Origin: Chromera velia
Taxonomy: Eukaryota; Sar; Chromeraceae
Assembly: GCA_018398765.1 (NCBI GenBank)
Contig: JAHBMJ010002774.1
Location: 1-16,123 of the forward strand
DNA: 16,123 nucleotides
Reading direction: 5' to 3'
Shown here: one piece after another, positions 8,071 to 16,123 of the stretch
Numbering within the stretch: the stretch's first letter is position 1
Layout of the letters: each line of letters begins with the position of its first letter
The notes under the pieces: model-generated
The model's input: the letters and a program-made list of their open reading frames with translations, nothing else
Database searches by the model: none
Told to the model about the DNA's origin: nothing
Program-made: the position numbers and the translations under genes

Positions 8071-9867
8071 ATGAAGGGAGGAGTCGCCTTTGTCGCGTTT
8101 TGCCCGGAGGTGCGAGAGGATCAGCGCGTTGTTGTGGTGGGAGACTGTCCTGAGCTGGGTTGGTGGGAGTTAGGTGGTGCGGTGTGTATGAGACCTGCAC
8201 CGTGTGGGCGTCCGTGGTGGGTATCGAGTGAGGTGGAGGTGAATCTGTCAGGGTGCACGATGGGTGCCTCTGGAGGTTTAGCGGGTGGTGTGGAGACAGA
8301 GAGGGAGGTTGAGAGGGTGAAAGTGTCAGAATTGAAGTTTCGACTGGTTGCGATTCCGAACGCTGGCGATGTAGCTCAACTGCCGGATTCCCATAAGTTC
8401 GTGTGTCTTGAGCCGCTGAGGGGGGGAGACTTCCGCATTGTGCGTTTCGTTGGTGCCCCTCCTCCTGCCGACTGCTCTTCGGTGGGAGAGAGGGGTGACA
8501 ACACCATCCATGTCGGCGCAGAAGGGGGAGGAGAGCAGCAGACGACAGAGATGGTTGGGATTTCGGTGGAATGGGGGGTCCCTGAGAGTGTGCAGCTCGC
8601 ACTGCTCCCTCGTTCCACGAACGCACAGTCGGAACATTCACAGAGAGAAATTGTCAATGAGCACAGTTGTCTGTCTGTCCCTCAGTCAGAGAGTGCGTGC
8701 GTGACTTCTTCAGATGGGGTCGGAGAGGGGGAGTCAGAAATGTTCGGAAGCACCGATGACACCTTAGCCGTCTCTGTTTATTCTTCTCAGTCAGCTGTTG
8801 AGGTCAGAGGGTGCGACAGTCAGAGGGGAATGGGTGGGGGCGACTACAGGGGGGGAGAGTCAGGGAGACAGAACCAGCGGCAGAAGGAGGGCGAGATATA
8901 TTCGAACTGTTCCGAGACAGTCGCTGGTATCGTGACTGTCACGAGAATCCTTCCCTCTCGCCCTTCGACCTCCACCCATCTGCCTTCCCATGAATGTACC
9001 CTCACTCAGAGACAACAAGAAGAGGGGCAGCAGACGAGGGGGCTTCCCTTGAAACGTCGTCGGTGTAAGAGTGCCGTTTCTCAGGTCGAGGCTGACGTGT
9101 GCGATGGGGTGTCTGGCTGTTGTTCTCCCAGAAGGGATGTTGCTTCGCGGGGAGGGGGCGGGGATGGGGATTGCTTGCAGGAAGAGAAGCAGCGTCGGTT
9201 GAGTGTATCTGCAACAGCTTCCGACTCTGCCCCTCTGTCTTCCAAAGCTGAGGGAGGGAGGGGGGGTCCGGTTGCTGGAGAGAAAGAGGTCGTCTCTGAG
9301 AATTGTCGTTGGGGGGACAGAGAAGGGGAGGAGGTAAAGAGGAACCGCCATAGGCAAATTCTCTGCTTGCATGGGCGGGTTCGCTCTCAGTGCAAGGAGT
9401 GCGGAGGGCGGGGCATTTGTGACCACGGCCGGCAGCGTCACATTTGCAAAAAGTGCGGAGGGCGGAGCATTTGTGAGCATGGCCGCATCCGCTCTCAGTG
9501 CAAGGAGTGTGGAGGGGGGAGTATCTGTGTGCACGGTCGCATCCGCTCTCGGTGCAAGGAGTGTGGAGGGGGGAGTATCTGTGAGCACGGCCGCCAGCGC
9601 GCGTTGTGCAAGGAGTGTGGAGGGGCGAGTATCTGTGAGCACGGCGGGCAGCGGAGCAGATGCAAGGATTGTGGAGGGAAGAGCATCTGTGAGCATGGCC
9701 GACGGCGCTCGCAGTGCAAAGAGTGCGGGGGAAAAGGTCTCTGTCCACATGGGAGACAGCGCTACTACTGCAAGGAGTGTGGAGGGAAGGGCATCTGTTC
9801 GCATGGGAAGATTCGAAAATGTTGTCGTGAATGCAAGCTACGGTCGTTTTCACACGCTGCGACCTGA
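8071..9867 (+). CDS. Gene C: CBM20-like domain plus CHCC-repeat protein, intact
   Basis: The start ATG at 8071 (context CACAATGAAG, product MKGGVAFVAF) aligns with the gene B start; the stop TGA is at 9865-9867, giving 598 residues. Residues about 3-130 resemble CBM20: VVVVGDCPELGWWELGGAV, then PWWVSSEVEV, then ELKFRLVAI. An insert of about 25 residues lies before the last of these. Trp residues equivalent to the first glucan site are present; the later site Trp is not obvious. Residues 130-420 are a low-complexity acidic/Ser/Gly linker with KRRR at 328-331, a possible nuclear signal. A cap, EVKRNRHRQ, precedes nine CHCC units starting near residue 431, then a tail, FSHAAT, like gene B's FPSHAAP. 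The frame is open back to the acceptor at 7977. A carbohydrate-responsive or scaffold role is inference only. Confidence 0.88.
   Translation: MKGGVAFVAFCPEVREDQRVVVVGDCPELGWWELGGAVCMRPAPCGRPWWVSSEVEVNLSGCTMGASGGLAGGVETEREVERVKVSELKFRLVAIPNAGDVAQLPDSHKFVCLEPLRGGDFRIVRFVGAPPPADCSSVGERGDNTIHVGAEGGGEQQTTEMVGISVEWGVPESVQLALLPRSTNAQSEHSQREIVNEHSCLSVPQSESACVTSSDGVGEGESEMFGSTDDTLAVSVYSSQSAVEVRGCDSQRGMGGGDYRGGESGRQNQRQKEGEIYSNCSETVAGIVTVTRILPSRPSTSTHLPSHECTLTQRQQEEGQQTRGLPLKRRRCKSAVSQVEADVCDGVSGCCSPRRDVASRGGGGDGDCLQEEKQRRLSVSATASDSAPLSSKAEGGRGGPVAGEKEVVSENCRWGDREGEEVKRNRHRQILCLHGRVRSQCKECGGRGICDHGRQRHICKKCGGRSICEHGRIRSQCKECGGGSICVHGRIRSRCKECGGGSICEHGRQRALCKECGGASICEHGGQRSRCKDCGGKSICEHGRRRSQCKECGGKGLCPHGRQRYYCKECGGKGICSHGKIRKCCRECKLRSFSHAAT
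9149..9169 (+). other. G-quadruplex-type motif in the gene C coding strand
   Basis: Four runs of four or five G are separated by loops of one or two bases (A, C, AT). They lie inside the linker coding region, where the codons give Gly/Asp. The motif meets the usual G4 rule, but formation is not shown. Confidence 0.6.
9361..9846 (+). repeat. 54-bp tandem repeat array in gene C, 9 units
   Basis: Nine units run from LCLHGRVRSQC to ICSHGKIRKCCREC. Variable residues (positions 6/8-9) are V-SQ, Q-HI, I-SQ, I-SR, Q-AL, Q-SR, R-SQ, Q-YY, I-KC. Unit 6 has Gly in place of the conserved Arg at position 5, and unit 2 has Lys for Glu between the last two Cys. Confidence 0.95.
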
Positions 9868-11040
9868 TTTTTTCTGGCAATAGTCTCTTTCTTTCTGCAT
9901 CCAACTGTCTCTCTCTCTGTACTCTCCCTTACAGCAGACAGCAGGTGATCCGTTGACCTCCTTGATGATCGAGGGGGGCTGTGTGGTTGTTCTATGCTTT
10001 GCTGCGCGTGTCTGTATTCATGCGTTTGGTCTCTCCATGGACCATTTGTGTGCAAATATTGTGGATGCATGGACGTGTGCGTTGCGTGTCATTGAGGAGA
10101 GGTGCGTTGTGATGCCCTCATCCTCCGCGAAGGAAGAGGGAATCTGAGGATCTTGCATGGGCATATGCAAGGGAAGGGAAGGGGCTCGAGGTTGCAGACG
10201 GGATTTCATGCATCCATGCACGAGTGGGCGTTCTGTCACTGACGAGTTTCCACAATTAAAGAGAGAATTAATCTTTCTTAATTCGACCTTGTATGACGGG
10301 TGCATGGTTCACAAAGCCTTGCGTGAGCTTCGTGCGGGTTCATGAACTGAATTGAAGTTCTGGGTCCGTCGATCACGTGATCGAGTGCTTGTGATGGGGT
10401 CTTTTCCTTTTGTGTTGGTGCATGGAGTCTGAGGCTGGACGTGTGGAATGGGAGAGGAGGTTGCAGACCGGACCTCATGCACGTACCCATGCACATGCAA
10501 TTGGCTGTCCTGGCAGTGACGACTGTCCCATGCAAGGAATCTTTCTCCGCTCTCCTGTGACAAAGCTTTGATTGTATGAATGGCGTGCGGACTGGAAGGT
10601 CTGGCTCCGGCCATCATGTGAGCGTTAACTTTCTGGTGGAGGGCCGGGCGGACAGAGGCCTTTTTTGTGTGTGTTATTGGGCCTGGATTTGTTTTTTTGC
10701 AGAGCCTCGCTTTCTTCTTTTTCGTTTGCGCACGTTCCATTCCCACCTCCTTAACAAAAAAATCACCGGCAAAAAGAGAAAATGGGAGAGCAGGGAGAGA
10801 AACAGTGAGGGACTATGCAAGCCTCGATGACAAGCGGCGTGTATAGAGTCGCCCTGCAGCTCCAAAAAAGCCTTGGTAGACAGTCACAAGGAGGGTCTGA
10901 ATGCAAAAAAAAATGGGGGTGAGAGAGAGGGGGTCGTCTGTTGGCTGACGTGCACACAGGCGGTGCTCAGTTGCTGTGTTCTGGCTGGTCGTGTTGTTTC
11001 CTAGGTTGTTTCTTTCTGTTTGCTCCTTTTCCCCACTGAT
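9868..11040 (+). repeat. 3' flank of gene C, homologous to the gene A flank, with an internal tandem duplication
   Basis: Collinear similarity to 824-1760 is visible in several blocks. In addition, a unit of roughly 240-270 bp occurs twice here. Anchors are GAGGTTGCAGAC at 10188 and 10457, and the pair AGTTCTGGGTCC / AGGTCTGGCTCC at 10356 and 10597. The gene A flank carries only one copy. No coding gene was recognised. Confidence 0.6.
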
Positions 11041-11310
11041 CGAGTAACCAGGCCACGTTGTTTACCCCATATACACCCTAGTATACACCCCATCTCTGCT
11101 GTTTTAATTCACGTTGCTAGTCACGTTGTTTCAGCTTGCTGGGAAAGCCGTTCTCTCTCTTCTTTGTCGTCTTCTTTTATATGAGAAGATTCCCCTGTTG
11201 GCCAATCCGTCAGGATGGCTAGCACGATAGATTGAACCTGTGAAATGGTGGATTGATCATATACGATGCCTGTACAACGTTATGACTGATGTGATAGGCT
11301 AACCGCAACC

Positions 11311-11341
11311 ATAAATGATTAATAATTTATTAATCATTTAT
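11311..11341. repeat. 31-bp near-perfect palindrome
   Basis: Two 15-base arms (ATAAATGATTAATAA and its inverse) flank a single central T. The sequence is AT-only apart from one G and one C in the arms. It could extrude as a cruciform and lies just upstream of a MITE. Confidence 0.85.
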
Positions 11342-11379
11342 AGTCGTGGACCATATATATAATATAATCATAGTAACAG

Positions 11380-11774
11380 GATTGGTGTACACTGTGCTGT
11401 TAGGAGTAACCAACTTAGTTTGGTTACCCAGGCGGCCGTGAGGCCGCTTGGTAACCATTTTCATGGTTATGGTAATGATGCACGGTCACCTTGATTACCG
11501 TTATTTTGGTAACCAAAACAGTGGTAATCGTTCTTTTAAACTAGACATACTAGTGGATAAATTGAGTACAAAAGATAGATTTATTGCAAAATTCTCTAAT
11601 ATTCACAAATATGTGTAAGTAACAGTAAGTTAAAGTCAAGTTTTTGATATTATGGAAACAACTTGGACAAAACAAGTTTAAAAATTACCGCAGTTAGGTT
11701 ACTAATTTGACGGTAACCAAAAGCCTTCCGAAAAAGGCTGGTAGTTACTCCTAACAGCACAGTGTAGATTGGTA
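11380..11774. mobile_element. Short non-autonomous DNA transposon (MITE) with 23-bp terminal inverted repeats
   Basis: The element is 11388-11766 (379 bp). The left end TACACTGTGCTGTTAGGAG continues into TAAC, and the right end is its exact inverse. The flanks GATTGGTG (11380-11387) and GATTGGTA (11767-11774) match at 7 of 8 bases, consistent with an 8-bp target duplication. The interior has a hairpin GCGGCCGTGAGGCCGC and several GGTAACC motifs, and no coding capacity. The duplication size suggests hAT, unproven. Confidence 0.85.
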
Positions 11775-12080
11775 TATTAATAATGATGATGATATGTTTA
11801 AGCTAGCCGTTAAAGATTTATTTAAGTTTTTTTTTTAATTCGATCTACGAATAATTCTAGGAATTAAGTAATATATAAATGATACAATATAGTTTGTATA
11901 AAACAATAAATATTGCACTGAGGTTGGCAGTTTGCAATATTGGCAATTAACACCTCTATAAATATCTCTTTTATTCTAGCTTTTCTTGCTTTCTGCTAAA
12001 CACAAGCTACCCATCCTAGTACTCATCAACGGATAACTAAATTTTAAACCTACATGGCATATAGATTCTAGGGCTGGTGC
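11775..12080. other. AT-rich non-coding stretch
   Basis: No gene was seen. It contains a short palindrome AATTCTAGGAATT near 11851 and the repeated words AATATTG/CAATATT. Confidence 0.5.
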
Positions 12081-12133
12081 AAGAGGGGGAGGAGAGCAGC
12101 AGCAAAGGACAGAGGTGGTTGGGATTTCGGTGG
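12081..12133 (+). pseudogene. Isolated fragment of the CBM20/CHCC family linker
   Basis: The stretch resembles 8521-8571 of gene C (about 88% by eye, one in-frame 3-base insertion). In frame, it gives RGGGEQQQRTEVVGISV against EGGGEQQTTEMVGISV in gene C. Similarity stops abruptly on both sides, and the frame hits TGA soon after. It is surrounded by transposon debris, so it is a relic or a captured piece of a family gene. Confidence 0.7.
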
Positions 12134-13057
12134 TATTAAACCTGATTTGAACCTGTTGAACCTGGTAAACCTGTTTTAAACCTGTTTTTGAGACCATGTC
12201 TATGACTATGCATATACATAGCCACTATAAGACAAGCCTGGCTAGGCCGGCGCGTACCAACTGCAGCTTAGGAGAAATAAAGAGCTAGAACTAGATGTCT
12301 AGCAAGTTAATTTATGCTAAATAACAACTGTCTCCATGCAGCCGTTTTAATTTATATTAAGACGCCGATTTTGACGGTTGCGCTCTCTGGTCGAGCCCGG
12401 GAAATTTGGGTCAAATGAACCGTAAAGGTGCCGACTTAGGGTAACTTAGGGGCCAGGCTAGACCATGAGCCAGGGGCGCGGCGGGGCTAAAAAGTAGATA
12501 GGGTTAGACAAGGGGGCCAGAAGCGGCCGCCAGCTAGGGGGAGCAGACGTACAGGGCCGGGCTAGGGGCCGGGCGGGGCAGGCCCGGCCGGGCCAGGCAG
12601 GAAGACCAGTTAGGCCGGACCGGTTAATAAATTGGATCCAGCGTTAAACCTACATTTTCTTTTAAGTTTTACAATCTTTAGATTACCTTTATATATATTT
12701 TTAAGAGATTGTGTTTAAAAAACACGAAAAAAAACGCAAAAAAGCACTAAAACCAGCAGTAAAACGCTCAAAAAACATGTAAAAACTCAAAATATAGTAT
12801 CAAAAACTGTAAGTTTACACTAATTAAAAGTAAACCTGTTTTTAAACCTGATTCAGGTTCATTACTTCGAAGTGAACCTTGAGCCTTGAACCTTGAACCT
12901 TTTCCTAGCACTAATAGATTCATAAAATTTAAAAATCAAAATAATCTGGAGGTTAAACCCCTGATTAAATACCTTAATTTAAATGTTTAGATATCTAGTT
13001 AAATATACATTTTTCATCGAACAGTGTTACTGTCAATGTAGATTCAAACTTGTATAG
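12134..13057. other. Repeat-rich non-coding block with AACCTG words and a GC-rich core
   Basis: AACCTG recurs at least four times in 12145-12186 and again near 12834-12850. It is followed by a perfect 15-base palindrome AACCTGATTCAGGTT (12845-12859) and GAACCTTGAGCCTTGAACC. Between them, 12400-12620 is strongly GC-rich with GGGCCGGG/CCCGGCC words, while 12650-12830 is A-rich. No coding gene was recognised. This looks like one or more decayed non-autonomous elements. Confidence 0.5.
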
Positions 13058-14455
13058 TTTGGTCATGTGTGTGCAGTTTGGTCATATGGCTGCGAAGTAC
13101 ATTCATACTCGCAAGAAGCGTTTGTAGAGTTTGACAGACTGTAAAGAAGATTCATTCGATGGGTGCTGCAACTGAGAGAGAAAGAAAGCATACTCACCAC
13201 TTTCCTTGAGGTAGGCCTTCTTCCTATTGATCTGGTGGTTACACAGAGAACCCTGATATGGACAAGGAAGGTAATTCAAAAAGGAAGAAACACACTGAAA
13301 GGCCATGCACTCATTCAATCATTACAAGAAGGAGTCGATTCAGAACTTAGAAGAAGGAAGCTTCACCCCTTTCACTTTTTCCCCCACTTAAAGAAATGTG
13401 TCGAAACATTTTTTACAGAGACAAGAAGCTATCCCTTCCAGATAGGAAGAGAAGCAGAAGCTACAGGCAGACAACCTTCCTTTAAGAGAAGAGACAGAAT
13501 AGTAAAGTGGATAGAAGCACTGAAAAAAGAAGATATTACAAAGAGAAAAAAGGAAGCATTTGCAGAGAGAGTTGAGAGGTTAGTGCAGAAAAGAGGAAGG
13601 ACCAAGAGGGAAGAGCTGAGAAAAGGCGTCATGCATCCTATCCATGCGTCTCTATCCAACGAAAATCGCCTAAATCTGTGGCTGCACAACAGCAAGAATG
13701 GAGAAGATACAGACAGAAGCATTTTATTAGATAGAGATAAGATAGGGAGAACTCCCATCTGCTATATAAAGATAGCTCCCTGGCCTGTCCATAGAAGAAG
13801 GGCTGCATTTCGGGTGGGAGAGAGAAACTTGGAGGTAAACAGGGGAAAGTTCTCAACAGAAGGAGGCAGGGGGACCCCATTGACAGAAAAGAAATGCATG
13901 GTTTGCTTTGACTTGCTTGATATTCAAGCAGTCGAAGATGAAGTCCATGTGCTGACTGAATGCCCTCTGCATGATGGAGAGAGGGCAGACTGCTTGCAAG
14001 CTTTAATGACACCGTTACGTTGGAGTTTGGTGAAAGGGAGAGAGGAGAGAGCTGCAAATAGCAACAGATGGAAAGTGGGTGGTGAAGGGAAGGTAGACAA
14101 GATCGCTCTATTATCTTTTCTTTTGAATGAGACCGATAAGAATGTCGATACCTTTCTGAAAGACGTCATGATGAAAAGACAAGTAGTGAAAGAATGGAAA
14201 AGAAAAAAGGGAGACAATTTAAGTCAAGCTTTAGGAAGAGAGTTAGATAGGTTGTATCAGGAGACTTGGAAAAGTGAGAAAGAAAGAGAGGGAAGAATTA
14301 AAGAGTATGAAAGAGTGTGGAGCGATACAAAAGAAGCAAAAGAGGAGGGAAAAAGGAGGAGGATGGGATGTTGGGAGGTTTTGGAACTCGCTTTAAGCCA
14401 TTTATCTGCAATTCTGGGATCGTTCCCTTTCAAACCCTGCTTTGGAATGGAGTGA
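13058..14455 (+). pseudogene. Non-LTR retrotransposon (LINE) ORF2 C-terminal fragment
   Basis: The open frame runs from after TAG at 13055-13057, with one in-frame TAA at 13142-13144, to TGA at 14453-14455. The beginning reads VWSYGCEV, then RRFIRW, then VGLLPIDLVVTQRTL, which is the order seen just after the reverse transcriptase core of many LINEs. Near residues 245-267, counted from 13163, is a C-x2-C-x13-H-x4-C knuckle containing VEDEVHVLTECPL, the typical C-terminal LINE motif. The remainder is Lys/Glu-rich and helical. The reverse transcriptase catalytic part and endonuclease are absent, so the copy is 5'-truncated and inactive. The clade (CR1/L2/RTE-like) cannot be fixed from this part. 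Confidence 0.8.
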
Positions 14456-14589
14456 GCCCTCTCACATACACACGCAGGTGATTGACTGTTCAATGTGATC
14501 CGTTCGTAGCATAGGCTAGACCTATGCAGGCTGGCCAGGGAGGTCTGATGCGTCTAGGCGCTTTCCCTGGAAGCCGCACGTCGGACATT
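14456..14589 (+). mobile_element. LINE 3' untranslated region with two hairpins
   Basis: The region follows the LINE stop codon. A hairpin GCATAGG-CTAGA-CCTATGC lies at 14509-14527. A second imperfect hairpin has arms at 14529-14541 (GGCTGGCCAGGGA) and 14564-14575 (TCCCTGGAAGCC). Structured 3' ends are recognised by the reverse transcriptase in several LINE groups; that role here is inference. Confidence 0.5.
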
Positions 14590-15080
14590 CAGCATTGAGG
14601 CGCATGCCGGGGGCGAGTGGGGTGCTTTTTGCCCCCCCCTCTGCATAGGAGACCGGCGCTTTTCCGCAAAAAACTCGTTTTCATAATTAATAAGGAGTTA
14701 AAAACTGGAACTTTGTGTAAGAAGACATTGTAATGATAGAAAAAGAACTATGGAACAGATTTTTTATATTATTTCTAGAAACATAGGCTGCCATACAAAT
14801 TTTTTAAGTTTCATACCGTTTTTCTTCCTATTCAAAACCGTTAAAAAATGGCCTCAAAATCAAAAAAATTGTATGACAGCCTATATTTCTAGAAATGATA
14901 TAAAAAATCTGTTCCATAGTTCTTTTTCTATCGTTACAACGTCTTCTTACACAAAGTTTCAGCTTCTAACTCCTTACTATTATGAGAACGAGTTTTTTGC
15001 GGAAATGCGCCGCTTTAGGGGGGCAAAAAGCACCCCACTCGCCCCCGGCATGCGGGCGGGAGGCCAATCCTCCGGACATT
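14582..15080. mobile_element. Foldback transposon with arms of about 200 bp and exact 8-bp target duplication
   Basis: CGGACATT occurs at 14582-14589 and 15073-15080. Between them, the arms 14601-14805 and about 14860-15054 are inverted copies with about 90% identity by eye, starting CGCATGCCGGGGGCGAGTGG. The left arm has a short insertion after its C run. The spacer is about 55 bp. The outermost bases (14590-14600 and 15055-15072) match only loosely. The whole unit can fold into one long hairpin and encodes no transposase. Confidence 0.8.
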
Positions 15081-15102
15081 AATCCTAATCCTAATCCTAT
15101 AA
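15078..15102 (+). repeat. Short TAATCC tandem tract
   Basis: About three tandem copies of the hexamer AATCCT follow directly after the right target duplication of the foldback element. The tract could be the simple-repeat 3' tail of the LINE interrupted by that element. Confidence 0.55.
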
Positions 15103-15184
15103 TCTGGTTTAAAGATAGTTTTTTCGTTTCTTACTAGTTTTTTTCGAGATTAACCCAATGAACAGATGTTCTGTACAATATTAA

Positions 15185-15595
15185 TATGCATGCTACCTAG
15201 GGGGACAAAATTAATGCATAATTTTTTTGAAAAAAACGAAGATTTGAGTTTATCAGAAAAAAGGGGCGGCGTTGGACCAAGCTGACCAAGTAGACTTAGT
15301 GAAGACTTATACTAACTAGTTGGGTCCTACAGGCCTCACACTGGGTCAAAAATTTAGTTTGAAGTCCTAGAATTTTTTTTTAAATTCCTAAAGCGCTCCT
15401 AGACTACCATTTTTTCAATTTTACAGATTTGACATACAAAGCAAAACGACAGAGCTATGTATAAATAGGAAGTTATCTTCTAGTCTGATGTTAGATTACT
15501 TTTACAAGGGTGCCACAAGCCCATGATGATTGTGTTGAAGATATGCTTCCTGGATATGATGTGCATTAATTTTGTCCCCCTAGGTAGTATGCATG
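15185..15595. mobile_element. Short non-autonomous DNA transposon (MITE) with perfect 26-bp TIRs and 8-bp target duplication
   Basis: The element is 15193-15587 (395 bp). The left end begins CTACCTAGGGGGACAAAA and continues TTAATGCA; the right end is its perfect 26-bp inverse. TATGCATG flanks it exactly on both sides (15185-15192, 15588-15595). The interior is AT-rich and non-coding. Perfect repeats and an exact duplication suggest a relatively recent insertion. Confidence 0.92.
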
Positions 15596-15741
15596 ACCCA
15601 TCATGCAACTATAAAGTCATGCCTTATTTGATGGAGACAAACATGAAGGTGCAGAAAAATACCAACAGGAACTCACATGCATGCACTTCCTCGATCGAAC
15701 TCATGCAGTCTCTCATGCACTGGCACCTTCTTCGCATGCAG

Positions 15742-15968
15742 GTGTCGGACAGCTGCTTGAAATTTCTTCCTCGAAGAACATTCAATTGACAGGCCAGATC
15801 GCTTATTTGTCCAGCATTGGAACGCCGGAAAACGGAGAGGAACAGGCATGGATTCGGTTGACGAATGGGAGAGACGAAAAGTTCCTTTGGAAGGACTCCC
15901 ACCCTTTTTTTGAAATGAATCCGTCGCTCTGTTCCTTTGCATGTCAAAGCTTCGCATGCATTCAATAA
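15742..15968 (+). CDS. Possible exon or terminal exon of an unrecognised gene
   Basis: A pyrimidine-rich acceptor-like sequence (CACCTTCTTCGCATGCAG) ends at 15741. The open frame after it reads GQLLEISSSKNIQLTGQIAYL, then GEEQAWIRLTNGRDEKFLWKD, and stops with TAA at 15966-15968. The composition is protein-like, and the frame has a Trp-containing segment reminiscent of a small beta domain. I recognise no family, and the opposite strand is also open, so this is tentative. Confidence 0.25.
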
Positions 15969-16123
15969 GAAAAAGGATCCCGCCTGCATGACATACGTGA
16001 GGGGGGAAATGGATCTTGCCTCGACAGATAGAAGAGCTAGAGAATGCGTGTGCAGACGCGTAACATCAAAGAAGCAAAGGAGAACTCACAACGAACGCAT
16101 CTATGTAGGAAGACAGAGGGGGG
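15969..16123. other. Right end of the window, nothing recognised
   Basis: Non-repetitive sequence with balanced composition and no feature I can support. The preceding 300 bases are rich in GCATGC/TGCATG words. Confidence 0.4.

Noticed and set aside
13163-14455. Treating the LINE frame as an intact host gene starting at 13163
   Set aside because: Upstream in-frame codons continue the LINE similarity past a stop at 13142, showing a truncated element; 13163 is only a GTG.
14750-15082. 110-codon frame across the foldback element
   Set aside because: It runs through the inverted arms and spacer, so it is a by-product of the hairpin sequence.
15078-15102. AATCCT tract as telomeric repeat
   Set aside because: It does not match the TTTAGGG-type repeat in either orientation and has only about three copies.
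15523-15789. 88-codon frame starting inside the MITE at 15193-15587
   Set aside because: It begins in transposon sequence and crosses the target duplication; no protein-like features.

Overview
The window looks like nuclear DNA from a eukaryote, probably a protist or microalga. The evidence is spliceosomal-type intron signals, long G- and C-rich low-complexity linkers, dense transposon remnants, and proteins that fuse a starch-binding-like (CBM20-type) domain to cysteine/histidine repeats. A chromerid such as Chromera is my best guess from memory of such genomes, but nothing here proves it. No tRNA, rRNA, CRISPR array or bacterial operon structure was seen.

The main content is three paralogous genes of one family. 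Gene A (1-823, +) is only the C-terminal part. Gene B (6481-4273, -) is complete but interrupted by a frame change near an undetermined base at 6080. Gene C (8071-9867, +) is intact. B and C start with a CBM20-like beta-sandwich domain, followed by a long acidic/Ser-rich linker with a KRRR patch. All three end in a tandem array of an 18-residue (54 bp) unit of the form C-x-H-x6-C-x2-C. The arrays hold 12 (A), 15 plus one detached (B) and 9 (C) units. The scaffold residues are nearly invariant, and variation is concentrated at unit positions 6, 8 and 9, and 17-18, as in modular recognition repeats. Genes A and C also share their 3' flanks, so the locus arose by segmental duplication; the C flank contains an extra tandem copy of part of it.

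Between and after the genes lie AT-rich blocks made of mobile-element debris. Four short non-autonomous DNA transposons (2050-2404, 11388-11766, 14590-15072, 15193-15587) have terminal inverted repeats and 8-bp target duplications, two exact and two with one mismatch. A less clear inverted-repeat element with a long poly-C run lies at about 3062-3284. A 5'-truncated LINE tail (13058-14455 plus 3' region) has a foldback element inserted in its 3' end. A roughly 50-bp, in-frame-looking piece of the gene-C linker sits alone at 12081-12133.

The strongest candidate for an undescribed system is the CBM20 plus CHCC-repeat family. I infer a carbohydrate-linked or protein-binding sensor with a variable zinc-finger-like array, possibly nuclear. 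That function is a hypothesis, not something the sequence proves.
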